Source: an uncultured Duodenibacillus sp.
Lineage (GTDB): Bacteria; Pseudomonadota; Gammaproteobacteria; Burkholderiales; Burkholderiaceae_F
DNA length: 64,000 bases
NCBI GenBank assembly: GCA_944390745.1
Contig: CALXQK010000020.1
Location: 58,489 to 122,488 of the forward strand
Reading direction: 5' to 3'
In this document: piece by piece, positions 36,853-46,874 of the stretch
Layout of the letters: every line of letters begins with the position of its first letter
How positions within the stretch are numbered: position 1 is the first letter of the stretch
The notes under the pieces: model-generated
What the model saw: the letters and a program-made list of their open reading frames with translations, nothing else
Told to the model about the DNA's origin: nothing
The model's database searches: none
Position numbers and translations under genes: made by a program

Positions 36853-38544
36853 ATGAGTGTCTCCGCCGCCTATCCCGTCGTCTGCGCCCAGATCAACACG
36901 ATCGTGGGCGACTTTGAGGGCAATGTGAAGAAAATCCTTGACGCCGCGCGCAGGGCGCAGGCCCAGGGCGCGCGCATGCTCGTGTGCCCGGAGATGACCG
37001 TGACGGGCTACCCGGCCGAGGATTGGCTGCTGCGCAAGGACTTCTGCGCGCAGTGCGCGCTCTGGATTGAGCGGTTGAGAGAGGCGCTTTTGCGCGAGAC
37101 CCCGGGCCTTGCGGTGGTCGCCGGCGGCGTGCGCATGACCCGCGGCGGCAGGCGCAACACGCTTTATTTCTTTGCGGGCGACGGGTCGGTGCAGACCTAC
37201 GACAAGCGGCATCTGCCCGAATACGGCGTCTTTGACGAGGGCCGCGTCTTCACCCCGGGGCGGCGCACGCTCGTCGTCAAGCTGGGCAAAAGGCTGCGGG
37301 CGGGCTTTGCCGTGTGCGAGGACCTCTGGTTTGAGGATGTCGCAAGGCAGCTCAAGCAGGCCCGCGCCGACTTCATCGTCAGCATCAACGCCTCGCCCTG
37401 GGAAAAGGGCAAGCGCGCCGAGCGCGAGGCGGCCGTGATCGGACACGCGGCGGCCGCGGGGCTGCCGCTCATCTACGTCAACCTCACGGGCGGGCAGGAC
37501 GAGCTCGTCTTTGACGGCCACAGCTTTGCAAGCGATGCCGAGGGCCGCGTCGTGATGCGCATGGGCGCCGCGGAGGGGCTTGCCGCGCCGGTTGACGCCG
37601 TGCGGCTTGCGGCTGGCGATTTGGCGCCCTGCGCAGACAGCGCCGATGCGCCCGTGCCCGGCACGGGAATCTCCGAACTCTATGACATGCTCGTGATGTC
37701 CGTGCGCGACTACGTCGTCAAGAACGGCTTTTCCGACGTCGTGCTCGGCCTTTCCGGGGGCGTGGACAGCGCGCTTGCGGCCAACATCGCAGCCGATGCG
37801 CTCGGGGCCGAACACGTGCACGCCGTGATGATGCCCACGCGCTTTACGGCCGACCTGAGTCTGCAGCTGGCGCAGACCTGCGCGAAGAACCTCGGAATCG
37901 CCTACTGCGTGCGCCCGATCGAGCCCCTGTACCGGGCCTTCATGGGGGTTCTGGCCGAGGACTTTGCCGGGCGCCCCTGGAACGAGGCCGAGGAAAACCT
38001 GCAGGCGCGCGTGCGCGGGACGCTGCTGATGGCGTACTCCAACAAGTTTTCGCGCCTGGTGCTGACCACGGGCAACAAGAGCGAGTCGGCCGTGGGGTAT
38101 TCCACGCTCTACGGCGACACGGCCGGGGCCTTTGCGCCGATCAAGGACGTGCTCAAGACCGAGGTCTGGGCGCTGTGCCGCGAGGTCAACCGCCGCGCGG
38201 GCTTTGAGCGCATTCCCGAGGCCGTCATTGAGCGTGCGCCCTCGGCCGAGCTGCGCGAGGGGCAGCTCGATGAGCAGTCGCTGCCGCCCTATGCGGTGCT
38301 CGACCAGATCATCGCCGCCTACGTCGAGCGCGGCGCCGGCATCGATGAAATCGTCGAAAGCGGCTTTGCGCGCGAGACGGTCGAGCGGGTGGTGCGGCTC
38401 ATCCACCGCAATGAGTACAAGCGCCGGCAGTGCCCCGTGGGGCCCAAGGTGAGCGCGGTCGCCTTCGGGCGGGACTGGCGCTTTCCGATGACCGCGCGCA
38501 TCGGCTGTCTGCAGAAGCCCTCAGGGAGCGGCGCTTCTCGATAG
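36853..38544 (+). CDS. nadE: NAD+ synthase, glutamine-dependent
   Basis: A 563-residue two-domain cytoplasmic enzyme that amidates nicotinate adenine dinucleotide to NAD+. The N-terminal nitrilase-type amidase has the triad Glu in CPEMTVTGY, Lys in YDKRHLPEYG and Cys in FAVCEDLWF. The C-terminal synthetase has the PP-loop [13 protein letters not shown] and TTGNKSESAVGYSTLYGD. I start at ATG 36853 (MSVSAAYPVVCAQINTIVGD). glnB follows 84 bases later, a pairing seen in other betaproteobacteria. Confidence 0.95.
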   Translation: MSVSAAYPVVCAQINTIVGDFEGNVKKILDAARRAQAQGARMLVCPEMTVTGYPAEDWLLRKDFCAQCALWIERLREALLRETPGLAVVAGGVRMTRGGRRNTLYFFAGDGSVQTYDKRHLPEYGVFDEGRVFTPGRRTLVVKLGKRLRAGFAVCEDLWFEDVARQLKQARADFIVSINASPWEKGKRAEREAAVIGHAAAAGLPLIYVNLTGGQDELVFDGHSFASDAEGRVVMRMGAAEGLAAPVDAVRLAAGDLAPCADSADAPVPGTGISELYDMLVMSVRDYVVKNGFSDVVLGLSGGVDSALAANIAADALGAEHVHAVMMPTRFTADLSLQLAQTCAKNLGIAYCVRPIEPLYRAFMGVLAEDFAGRPWNEAEENLQARVRGTLLMAYSNKFSRLVLTTGNKSESAVGYSTLYGDTAGAFAPIKDVLKTEVWALCREVNRRAGFERIPEAVIERAPSAELREGQLDEQSLPPYAVLDQIIAAYVERGAGIDEIVESGFARETVERVVRLIHRNEYKRRQCPVGPKVSAVAFGRDWRFPMTARIGCLQKPSGSGASR

Positions 38545-38607
38545 AATTGGGATGCGCTCAACCCGCGCGCCGCATCCGCCGGCAGGCGGCGCCGCGCGCG
38601 GTCGTGA

Positions 38608-38967
<360 letters not shown>

Positions 38968-39015
38968 CTCGGACCGCGCGCGCCCGGGGGCGCAGCCGAT
39001 GCACAGAGTTAAGCC

Positions 39016-39052
39016 GCACGGACGCAGAGGGCGTCCGTGCGGTTTGTTTTGT
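39016..39052 (+). terminator. Intrinsic terminator of glnB
   Basis: CCGCACGGACGC (39016-39027) pairs perfectly with GCGTCCGTGCGG (39033-39044) over a 5-base loop and is followed by TTTGTTTTG. Confidence 0.9.
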
Positions 39053-39119
39053 CAGCCTCTGCCCTGAACTATTAAAGTCATCGCTCGTGAGGTTGTTGCA
39101 AAATAATGAGTGCCAGAAG

Positions 39120-39149
39120 TTGACAAGCGTTTCCGAACGTCGCTAAATT
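39120..39149 (+). promoter_or_regulatory. Candidate sigma-70 promoter for a small RNA
   Basis: TTGACA (39120-39125), an 18-base spacer and TAAATT (39144-39149). The -35 box is consensus and the -10 has four of six matches. Transcription would start near 39156, exactly where the first stem-loop begins. Confidence 0.55.
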
Positions 39150-39155
39150 TTCCGT

Positions 39156-39266
39156 GCGGGTAGTTAAGGCTACACCGTATACCTCGTGTGCTCGAACTGA
39201 TGTTTAAGCGATCTTGCAAGATAGCCGAACACGAGGGGAAGAGCCGCCAGCTGGCGGCTCTTTTAC
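39156..39266 (+). ncRNA. Candidate small regulatory RNA, about 110 nt
   Basis: Three stem-loops follow the promoter. The first is CGG-GTAG/CTAC-A-CCG (39157-39177). The second is CCTCGTGT/ACACGAGG (39182-39189 with 39229-39236), enclosing the palindrome ATCTTGCAAGAT (39211-39222). The third is a 24-base perfect palindrome at 39239-39262 running into TTTT, a textbook terminator. No open frame with a start codon spans it. The region is AT-richer than its neighbours. I do not recognise it as a known RNA family. Confidence 0.55.
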
Positions 39267-39644
39267 GTTTTCAAAGTCGCAGTAAAGCGCAAGTTCGAAG
39301 CTCTCCTCAGAGCCGGGGAAATCATCAGCCAGGATGTCCACAGGCTTCGGTTCCTCGTTGATGAGCACGCTGCAGCTGCGGATGGCCGATATGAGCTCAG
39401 AGAGGCTCTTGAGAGGGAGTTCAAATGGGGCGCATTTAACTGCAAATACTCTCGTTTCTACGAGCCGATCTTTCAATCTCTGCAGTCAGTCGAATTGAAG
39501 TTTTGCGACTCGAAGATCAAGCCGCTCATTCGGGCGGCCGGCATTGTCTCTAACAGAGTCTTCAATGCGTCAATCAAGGGGGATTTGGTTTCCTTGAGAG
39601 GCCGCCGGAACATGTTCATCATTGAGCTTCCGGAGCTGATCTAG
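39267..39644 (+). pseudogene. Remnant of an unidentified coding sequence
   Basis: A frame without usable start codon reads VFKVAVKRKFEALLRAGEII at its left end and ends LRGRRNMFIIELPELI at TAG 39642-39644. Its amphipathic pattern and charge distribution look like real protein, better than the opposite strand, where a 90-codon frame begins only with TTG. No family is recognised. The missing 5' end and lower GC suggest the surviving tail of a transferred or degraded gene. From 39645 to 39868 nothing further is supported. Confidence 0.4.
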
Positions 39645-39868
39645 GCCCGCTTGCCTGCGTCTTTGCGCAAGCCGGGCGGCTGCTGGCGGACAAACGTTGC
39701 TCTGGTCTGTACGGCTCCGGCAGCTCTGCCCAGGCGATCACGCGCCAACCCTCGAATTTTCTCCAGTCAGGTGCAGCATCACCGTCACCTCGCTTTTCCC
39801 CGGCGCCCCGGACTTCATCCTCTTGCCGGCGGCAGGAAGGCAGGAAAAGAGCGTGCGATGCGCCCAGC

Positions 39869-39906
39869 AAAAATCCCGGTGCAGGAAAACCTGCGCCGGG
39901 ATTTTT
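39869..39906 (-). terminator. Intrinsic terminator of the OmpA-like gene (bidirectional)
   Basis: TCCCGGTGCAGG pairs with CCTGCGCCGGGA (one G-T wobble position) over four A, with an A-run on the left and TTTTT on the right. It lies about 60 bases past the minus-strand stop. Confidence 0.85.
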
Positions 39907-39965
39907 CCATAGGCTCAAGGGGGCAGTCCCGGTCGGGGGACTGCCGCCGGACTCAGAAATCCGGA

Positions 39966-40637
39966 TTACTGAACCGTGCGGGTGCCGATCACTTCAATGA
40001 CGGCGCGGCGGTTCGGAGCCAGGCACTTGACCAGGTCGCGGACGTTCTTGATCTCGCCGCTGCGGGACGGATCCGGGCATTCCACGACGGCGTCGGCCTC
40101 ACCGCGGCCCTCGGTCTGCACGAGGTCGGGCGAGACGCCCTTTTCGGTCAGATAGGCCTTGACGGCTTCAGCGCGCTGCTCGGAGAGCTTCTGGTTGTAG
40201 GCCTCGTTGCCCATGCGGTCGGCGTAGCCAGTCGTGAGGATCACCTCGACGTCCATGCCGGCCATGCGGCTCACGAGCTGATCGAGCATCGCGGCGCCGT
40301 CGTTGGAGAGCTTGGCGCTGTCGAAGTCAAAGAGCGTGTCGGCCGACAGGGTCACCTTGGCGACCTTGGGCTCCTCAACAGGAGCGGCGGGCGGCTCGCA
40401 GGCGCCGGCCGAGAGAATGTCCTTGTCGCAGGTGCAGCCGGCGCCGTCAGGGCCTCCCTGTTCGGCGAGGGCCGGCGTCCAGAAGCCGGTGCGCCAGCAC
40501 AGGCCCGAGGAGTTCACCACGACCTTGTCGGCAGAATCGGTGACGTAGGGAACGACCGTATCGGCCGCGAGGGCGGAACCTGCAGTAGCCATCAGGACGG
40601 CAGCCATCAGGCCGCCAAGTTTGATCGAAGTCTTCAT
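39966..40637 (-). CDS. OmpA family outer-membrane/peptidoglycan-binding protein
   Basis: A 223-residue exported protein with a Sec signal (LMAAVLMATAGSALA, cut near residue 25). Residues about 115-223 form an OmpA C-terminal domain: LFDFDSAKLSNDGAAMLDQL, TTGYADRMGNEAYNQKLSEQRAEAV and the end RRAVIEV. The peptidoglycan-binding Asp and Arg of this domain are present. The N-terminal part contains several Cys (SGLCWRTGFW, GCTCDKD) and is too short for a beta-barrel, so it is probably a periplasmic or lipid-free anchor protein. Burkholderiales abundantly express such short OmpA proteins. I start at ATG 40635-40637, with AAGGAAA upstream. Confidence 0.88.
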   Translation of the reverse strand: MKTSIKLGGLMAAVLMATAGSALAADTVVPYVTDSADKVVVNSSGLCWRTGFWTPALAEQGGPDGAGCTCDKDILSAGACEPPAAPVEEPKVAKVTLSADTLFDFDSAKLSNDGAAMLDQLVSRMAGMDVEVILTTGYADRMGNEAYNQKLSEQRAEAVKAYLTEKGVSPDLVQTEGRGEADAVVECPDPSRSGEIKNVRDLVKCLAPNRRAVIEVIGTRTVQ

Positions 40638-41589
40638 TGTTGTGTTTCCTTTCTTATCAAGAGACGGATGGGCACTGCTTGTAGTGTCCCGAATGCAGCG
40701 GACAGCCGCCGGACGAACCGAACCGTCGCCCGCCGCGAGTAAAAAGAAAAGGTTTGAAAAATAACGAACTGCAAAGGCCGTCCGCATGCGCCGCTGCCGT
40801 CTCCCTCGCCTAGAACAGGGCGATTCGCCAACGGCTGCACGCAGATCCTAACGCTATTTTGCCTCAAACTTTCACGGAAAGTGAACAAATCGGCAAAGTT
40901 TTCCATGCGACTAGGAGAAAGCCCTAAAGAATGCGGGGACGCCCCCGCAGAGGGCGGCTACAGCATTGAATTTGTTTTGAATCCCCTCAGGCGCCTGCCG
41001 TCCCCCTTCCTGGCCCCGTCGGCCCCGCCGGCCGGGGGAGGGGCGAACGCAGCGGGCCGCGCCCCGGGTGCCCGCCCGCAGAAGGGGACCGTCCCCCTTG
41101 TTTGCGGCCGGGCCTGCGCAGGGGCGCTCTTGATCGCGCTTGCGCGCGCCGCAGAAGGAGGCCTTCGGGCGGCATGCCCGCCAGGCGCGTCCGGATGATG
41201 TCCAAAATTAAAAGAGGGCGTCCGAAGGCCGTCCGGGCGCAGCGGTGCGGGCAAAAAGGGCCCGCAGCGGGCATTGCGGGAAAATTTGAGCGCAGCTGCC
41301 TCGGGGCAATGAACGCAGCAGCGGCCCGATTTGGCCCCCTAGCGGGCATTTCGGCAAAGGCGCGCTCCCGCGCGGCGCCCTCGGGACGGTACAATAGCGG
41401 GCATTGCGATCTTTTCTGATGCAGCCGCTTCACGCGGTGCTCCTGCGGGGCCCGTCCGGCGGGCGCCTCAAGACTTCGCCGCACGCCCGTCTTCAATCAC
41501 TGATGAGGCCGGCGGTCCCCTTTTTCGACGCGCGCAGGCGCCGGCTTTTGCCTGCCTGAGCGCGCATCTCCCAAATTTTCCAGGTGACT
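40638..41589. other. Long divergent region between the OmpA-like gene and gyrA
   Basis: 952 bases with no supported gene; several short frames are GC-rich artefacts. The ompA-side promoter lies in the AT-richer left part. TACAAT at 41389-41394 is a candidate gyrA -10 element. Three copies of AGCGGGCATT occur at 41266, 41341 and 41396. A hidden RNA or small protein cannot be excluded. Confidence 0.45.
41266..41405 (+). repeat. Three direct copies of AGCGGGCATT upstream of gyrA
   Basis: Copies at 41266-41275, 41341-41350 and 41396-41405; each continues as G/T-C-G. The last begins just after the TACAAT hexamer. Spacings are 75 and 55 bases. Confidence 0.6.
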
Positions 41590-44316
41590 ATGGCTCAAGA
41601 CGACAACCGCGAGCAGCCCGGCGCTGCCCCGGACGCGGATCTCACGTCCGACAACCAGGGCGAGGCCAACGGCATGCCCATCTCCTACTCCTACGAAACG
41701 CTTCCCGTGACGCTTGAAACGGAGATGAAGCGCTCGTACCTCGACTACGCCATGAGCGTCATCGTCGGGCGAGCGCTGCCCGACGTGCGCGACGGCTTCA
41801 AGCCCGTGCACCGCCGCGTGCTCTACTCCATGCACGAGCTCGGCAACGACTTCTCGCACCCCACCAAGAAGTGCGCGCGCATCGTGGGCGACGTGATCGG
41901 CAAGTACCACCCCCACGGCGACCAGGCGGCCTACCAGACGCTCGTGCGCCTTGCGCAGGACTTCTCGATGCGCTATCCGCTCGTCGACAGCCAGGGCAAC
42001 TTCGGCTCGATCGACGGCGACGGCGCGGCGGCCATGCGCTACACCGAGTGCCGTCTGGCGCGCATCGCCGACGCGATGCTGGACGACCTCGACCAGGACA
42101 CGGTCGACTTCACGCCCAACTTCGACAACTCTGAAAAGGAGCCCTCGGTTCTCCCGGCAAAGCTCCCCAATCTGCTCGTCAACGGCTCGGCGGGCATCGC
42201 CGTGGGCATGGCCACCAACATTCCGCCGCACAACCTCAAGGAGGTGATCGACGCCTGCCGGCACCTGCTGCACAACCCCGACGCGGGAATTGACGAGCTC
42301 ATTGCGCGCATGCCCGCGCCCGACTTCCCGACCGGGGCCATCATCTACGGCCTCAAGGACGTGCACCAGGGCTACCGCACCGGCCGCGGCCGCGTGGTGA
42401 TGCGCTCGCACACGCACTTTGAGGAGCTCAAGAACGGCCGCCAGGCCCTCGTCGTCGACGACATTCCCTACCAGGTCAACAAGAAGGCCCTTGTGGAGTC
42501 GATTGCGCGCCTCATCCACGAAAAGAAGATCGAGGGCATCAGCGAGCTGCGCGACGAATCCTCCAAGAACGTGCGCATCGTGATGGAGCTCAAGCAGGGC
42601 GCCTTCGGCGAGGTGATCCTCAACAGCCTCTACAAGCTCACGACGCTGCAGACCTCGTTCGGCATCAACATGGTGGCGCTCGTCGACGGCCAGCCGCGGC
42701 TTCTGAACCTGCGCCAGATCATCGAGGCGTACCTGCGGCACCGCCGCGAGGTGGTGACCCGCCGCACGATCTTCCGGCTCAACAAGAACCGCATGCGCGG
42801 CCACATCCTCGAGGGCCAGGCCGTGGCGCTTTCAAACCTCGACGAGTTTCTCTCGATCATCCGCAGCTCGCCCACGCCGGCCATTGCCAGACAGCAGCTC
42901 ATGGCGCGCGGCTGGCGCTCGGCGCTCGTCTCGGGGCTTCTGACGGCCGCGGGCAACGCCGACGACTTCCGCCCGCAGGAGATCGAGGCGGTCTATGGGC
43001 TTGACAAGGACGGAAACTATCATCTGAGCCCCATCCAGGCCGACCGCATTCTGCAGATGGCCCTGCAAAAGCTCACGGGCCTTGAGCAGGACAAGATCAA
43101 CAACGAATACCGCGAGTGCAACGCCGAGATGGTCGATCTGCTCGACATCCTCGCGCGCCCGGAGCGCGTGGTGGCGATCATGGACGCCGAGCTCGAGGAG
43201 CTCAAGGTGCAGTACGGCGACGAGCGCCGCTCGGAGATCGACTGCTCGGGCGACCCGAACTTCAATCCGCTTGACTTCATTCCCAATGAAAAGGTCGTGG
43301 TCACGCTCTCGCAGCAGGGCTACGTCAAGCGCCTTGCGCTCAACGAGTACCGCAGCCAGCGCCGCGGCGGCCAGGGCAAGCGCGCGGGCAAGGTCAAGGA
43401 GGGCGACGTCATCGAGCAGCTCTTTACGGCCAACTGCCACGACACGATGCTGTGCTTTACGAACTTCGGCAAGTGCCTGACGCTGCCCGTCTACGCCATT
43501 CCCGAGGGCGCGCGCACGAGCAAGGGCAAGGCGATCGTCAACCTCATCGCCCTGCAGGAGGGCGAGCGCGTCGAGGTGGTGCTGCCGGTGAGCGAGTTCA
43601 CCGACGACCACTACGTCTTCATGGCCACCGAGGAGGGCTACGTCAAGAAGACCCCGCTGTCGCAGTACTCGGGCGTCAACCGCAAGGGCAAGCGCGCCAT
43701 CCTGCTCAACGAGGGCGACAGCCTCATCGGCGCCGCGCTCACCGACGGCAGCCACGACGTGATGCTCTTTAGCGACGTCGGCAAGGCGACGCGCTTTGCC
43801 GAGACCGACGTGCGCTCGATGGGCTGCGCGGCCCGCGGCGTGATGGGCATGCGGCTTGACGGCGCCAGGATCATTTCGATGCTCGTGGCCGATGACGACG
43901 AAAAGCTCGTGCTCACCGCCTGCGAAAACGGCTACGGCAAGTGCACGCCCGTGTCCGAGTACATGCGCCACGCGCGCAACACCAAGGGCATGATCGCCAT
44001 TCAGACAAGCGAGCGCAACGGCCGCGTCGTGGGCGCCACGCTCGTGTCGCCCGGCGACTCGGTGATGCTTCTGACCGAGCGCGGCAACCTCGTGCGCACG
44101 CCCGTGTCCTCGATTCGCGTCGCAAGCCGCGTCACCCAGGGCGTCACGCTCGTGTCGCTGCAGGACAACGACCGGCTTGTGAGCGTCACGCGCGTGGCCG
44201 AGGACGACGCCGACGATGAAAGCGAGGCCGCGGCCGCCGGGACTTCTGAGGCGGCAGCCCCCGAGGCCTCCGGGGCCGGCGAGGCTTCCGGAGCGTCCGG
44301 CGACAGCGCGTCCTGA
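41590..44316 (+). CDS. gyrA: DNA gyrase subunit A
   Basis: A 908-residue type II topoisomerase subunit that, with GyrB, adds negative supercoils. The catalytic Tyr151 lies in [10 protein letters not shown], and the GyrA box QRRGGQG in the C-terminal beta-pinwheel separates it from ParC. A 30-residue N-terminal extension precedes the usual ETLPV start, and the end is an Ala/Glu/Gly-rich tail. The quinolone region reads [12 protein letters not shown]: Gln112 and Gln116 occupy the places of E. coli Ser83 and Asp87. ATG 41590 is preferred to GTG 41584. serC follows, as in other Burkholderiales. Confidence 0.96.
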   Translation: MAQDDNREQPGAAPDADLTSDNQGEANGMPISYSYETLPVTLETEMKRSYLDYAMSVIVGRALPDVRDGFKPVHRRVLYSMHELGNDFSHPTKKCARIVGDVIGKYHPHGDQAAYQTLVRLAQDFSMRYPLVDSQGNFGSIDGDGAAAMRYTECRLARIADAMLDDLDQDTVDFTPNFDNSEKEPSVLPAKLPNLLVNGSAGIAVGMATNIPPHNLKEVIDACRHLLHNPDAGIDELIARMPAPDFPTGAIIYGLKDVHQGYRTGRGRVVMRSHTHFEELKNGRQALVVDDIPYQVNKKALVESIARLIHEKKIEGISELRDESSKNVRIVMELKQGAFGEVILNSLYKLTTLQTSFGINMVALVDGQPRLLNLRQIIEAYLRHRREVVTRRTIFRLNKNRMRGHILEGQAVALSNLDEFLSIIRSSPTPAIARQQLMARGWRSALVSGLLTAAGNADDFRPQEIEAVYGLDKDGNYHLSPIQADRILQMALQKLTGLEQDKINNEYRECNAEMVDLLDILARPERVVAIMDAELEELKVQYGDERRSEIDCSGDPNFNPLDFIPNEKVVVTLSQQGYVKRLALNEYRSQRRGGQGKRAGKVKEGDVIEQLFTANCHDTMLCFTNFGKCLTLPVYAIPEGARTSKGKAIVNLIALQEGERVEVVLPVSEFTDDHYVFMATEEGYVKKTPLSQYSGVNRKGKRAILLNEGDSLIGAALTDGSHDVMLFSDVGKATRFAETDVRSMGCAARGVMGMRLDGARIISMLVADDDEKLVLTACENGYGKCTPVSEYMRHARNTKGMIAIQTSERNGRVVGATLVSPGDSVMLLTERGNLVRTPVSSIRVASRVTQGVTLVSLQDNDRLVSVTRVAEDDADDESEAAAAGTSEAAAPEASGAGEASGASGDSAS

Positions 44317-44494
44317 GCGCGCAGTTTCCAGCAGAAGACGCCGGGGCCCCGGGCCCGCCGCCCCGGACAGGACGCCCGGGGCCTTGATGCCTGAAAGCGG
44401 TGCTAGGATTTGCGCTTTCAGGCCTGCCGCGGCGGCAGCGGGCGGCGCCCCGGCTCGGGGCGCACGCAGTCATTTTTTATCGAGGAGCAGATTC

Positions 44495-45574
44495 ATGAGT
44501 CGGGTGTTTAACTTTGCGGCCGGTCCCGGTGTTCTTCCCGTGCCGGTGCTCGAGGAGGCCGCGGCCAATCTCGTCGACTACCACGGCGAGGGCATGAGCC
44601 TCATTGAAATGAGCCACCGCGGCGCGATCTTCTCGCAGATCATCCGCGAGACGAAGGATCTGCTGCGAGGGCTTCTGAACATTCCCGACACGCACGACGT
44701 GCTGCTGCTGCAGGGCGGCGGGCACACCCAGTTTGCGATGGTGCCCCTGAACCTTCTGGGCGCCGCGGCCGAGGCGGCCTACATCGTGAGCGGCACCTGG
44801 TCGAAGAAGGCCGCGGCCGAGGCCGCCAAGTTCTGCCACGTCAACGTGATCGGCACGCCCTCAAGGCTCGCGATCCCCGCCCGCGAGGCGGTGACGGTGG
44901 CCAACGACGCGGCCTATCTCTACTACTGCATGAACGAGACCATCAACGGGCTCGAGTTCAACTACATTCCGGACTGCCCCGAGTGCGTTCCGCTTGTCTC
45001 GGACGTGAGCTCGGACTTTCTCTCGCGTCCGATCGACTTCAAGCGCCATGCGCTCGTCTTTGCCGGCGCGCAGAAAAACTTCGGCCCCGCCGGACTGACC
45101 GTCGTGATTCTCAGAAAGGATCTTCTGGGACTTGCCTCCGAAACCTGCCCCACGATGCTCAACTACCAGATTCACGCCGAGGCCGGAAGCATGTACAACA
45201 CGCCGCCCACGTTTGCGATCTGGGTGGCCAACCTCGTGTGCAAGTGGCTCATCTCCGAGGGCGGCGTCGAGGTGATGGACCGCCGCGCGCGCGAGCGCTC
45301 AAGCCTTGTCTATCAGACGATCGACGCCTCGGGGGGCTTTTACGTCAACAACATCCCCGCGCAGCACCGCAGCCGCATGAACGTGGTCTTCACCCTGGCC
45401 GAGTCGGCCCTGACCGATCTCTTCATCAAGGAGGCCGACGCGCAGGGGCTCAAGAATCTGCGCGGCCACCGCTCGGTCGGGGGGCTGCGCGCCTCGCTTT
45501 TCAACGCCATGCCCATGGCGGGCGCCGAAAAGCTCTCGCAGTTCATGAAGGACTTTGCCGAGCGGCACGGCTAG
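44495..45574 (+). CDS. serC: Phosphoserine aminotransferase
   Basis: A 359-residue PLP enzyme that makes phosphoserine for serine synthesis and the matching 4-phosphohydroxythreonine step of pyridoxal synthesis. MSRVFNFAAGPGVLP, LLLQGGGHTQFA and the PLP lysine in FAGAQKNFGPAGLT are diagnostic, as is the C-terminal GHRSVGGLRASLFNAMP. GAGGAG stands seven bases before ATG 44495-44497. A GC-rich hairpin (44345-44383) without T-tract separates it from gyrA. Confidence 0.96.
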   Translation: MSRVFNFAAGPGVLPVPVLEEAAANLVDYHGEGMSLIEMSHRGAIFSQIIRETKDLLRGLLNIPDTHDVLLLQGGGHTQFAMVPLNLLGAAAEAAYIVSGTWSKKAAAEAAKFCHVNVIGTPSRLAIPAREAVTVANDAAYLYYCMNETINGLEFNYIPDCPECVPLVSDVSSDFLSRPIDFKRHALVFAGAQKNFGPAGLTVVILRKDLLGLASETCPTMLNYQIHAEAGSMYNTPPTFAIWVANLVCKWLISEGGVEVMDRRARERSSLVYQTIDASGGFYVNNIPAQHRSRMNVVFTLAESALTDLFIKEADAQGLKNLRGHRSVGGLRASLFNAMPMAGAEKLSQFMKDFAERHG

Positions 45575-45655
45575 AAAAGAGGCCGTGCGCCGCGCCGATG
45601 CGCCCCGGCCCGCACTCCCGGACACCCAGAGACAACAGCACGACACGAGGACGTC

Positions 45656-46831
45656 ATGGCATCCGATACGACCGCCGACACGCTTTCAAACGATTCCGAC
45701 CGCGGGGACAACGCCGAGGCGCTCGCGCGGCTTCGCGCCGCCATTGACGAGACCGACGAGCGCATCGTGGCGCTTTTGTGCGAGCGCGCGCGGCTTGCGC
45801 GGGCCGTGGGAGCGGCAAAGGGCGGCGCCGGCGCCGCATCCTCGGTCGTGTACCGTCCCGAGCGCGAGCGCATCGTGCTCGAGCGCGTTCTTGCGCACGG
45901 CGAGCGGCTCGGCTCGCGGCTGCCCCGCGAGAGTCTGGCCGCCGTCTACCGCGAGATCGTGAGCGCATGCCGCGCCGTTGAGGCGCGCCCCCGCGTGGCC
46001 TATCTGGGCCCGCAGGGCACCTTTACGGAGATGGCGGTGATCGAGCAGTTCGGCTCGAGCGTCGACTTCAATCCGTGCCCGAGCATTGAAGCCGCGATGC
46101 ACGCCGTGGAGTCGGGCGTGGCGCAGTTTGCCGTCGTGCCGGTCGAAAACAGCACCCAGGGAACGGTGACGCGCACGATGGACCTGCTGCTTTCAACGCC
46201 GCTGACGGTCGTGGGCGAGGTGAGCGTGGCGGTGCGCCACAACCTCATGAACCGCACCGGCGACATCCGCGACGTCCGGGAGGTCTGCGCGCACCCGCAG
46301 GCGCTTGCGCAGTGCCGCACGTGGATCACCGCGCATCTGCCGGGCGTGCGCGTCACGAGCGCGGCCTCCAACGCCGAGGCCGCGGTGCAGGCAAGCCGCC
46401 GCGACGACCTTGCGGCCATCGCCGCCGCGCGCGCCGCCGAGCTCTACGGCCTGTCGATTCTGGCGCCCGCCATTCAGGACAATCCCTGCAACACCACGCG
46501 CTTCTGGACGCTCGGCACGCGCCCGGCGGGCTATGCCGAGGGCGTGGCCTTCAAGACCGCGGTCATCTTCTCGGTGCCCAACCGCGCGGGCACGCTCTTT
46601 GAGGCGCTTGCCGCCCTTGAGCAGCATGGCGTGTCGATGACGCGCCTTGAGAGCCGTCCCGCGCGCAACGGCGCCTGGGACTACAACTTTTATGTGGACC
46701 TTGAGGGGAGTCTTGCCGACGAGAACCTCGCGGCAGCGCTCGAGGGCATGCGCGGGCGCACGAGCTTTTTCAAGGTCCTCGGATCCTTTCCCGCCGACGC
46801 CTCGGAACCCGCCCGCAGAAGGCAGGCCTAG
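45656..46831 (+). CDS. pheA: Chorismate mutase/prephenate dehydratase (P-protein)
   Basis: A 391-residue bifunctional enzyme that turns chorismate into prephenate and then phenylpyruvate for phenylalanine. Residues about 20-110 are the AroQ mutase (LRAAIDETDERIVALLCERARLARAVG). Residues about 118-295 are the dehydratase (AYLGPQGTFTEMAV; PVENSTQGTVTRTMDLL, with the catalytic Thr in NTTRFW). An ACT domain ends the protein (LESRPARNGAWDYNFYVD), where phenylalanine feedback acts. It is 82 bases after serC and 44 bases before hisC in one operon. Confidence 0.96.
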   Translation: MASDTTADTLSNDSDRGDNAEALARLRAAIDETDERIVALLCERARLARAVGAAKGGAGAASSVVYRPERERIVLERVLAHGERLGSRLPRESLAAVYREIVSACRAVEARPRVAYLGPQGTFTEMAVIEQFGSSVDFNPCPSIEAAMHAVESGVAQFAVVPVENSTQGTVTRTMDLLLSTPLTVVGEVSVAVRHNLMNRTGDIRDVREVCAHPQALAQCRTWITAHLPGVRVTSAASNAEAAVQASRRDDLAAIAAARAAELYGLSILAPAIQDNPCNTTRFWTLGTRPAGYAEGVAFKTAVIFSVPNRAGTLFEALAALEQHGVSMTRLESRPARNGAWDYNFYVDLEGSLADENLAAALEGMRGRTSFFKVLGSFPADASEPARRRQA

Positions 46832-46874
46832 GACGTCGAGCGCACCAGCATTCGTCAAAGGGAGACTTTCAAAG

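Noticed and set aside
39204-39476. A 90-codon minus-strand frame opposite the remnant
   Set aside because: It starts with TTG without a ribosome binding site, overlaps the palindromic terminator and is less protein-like than the opposite strand.
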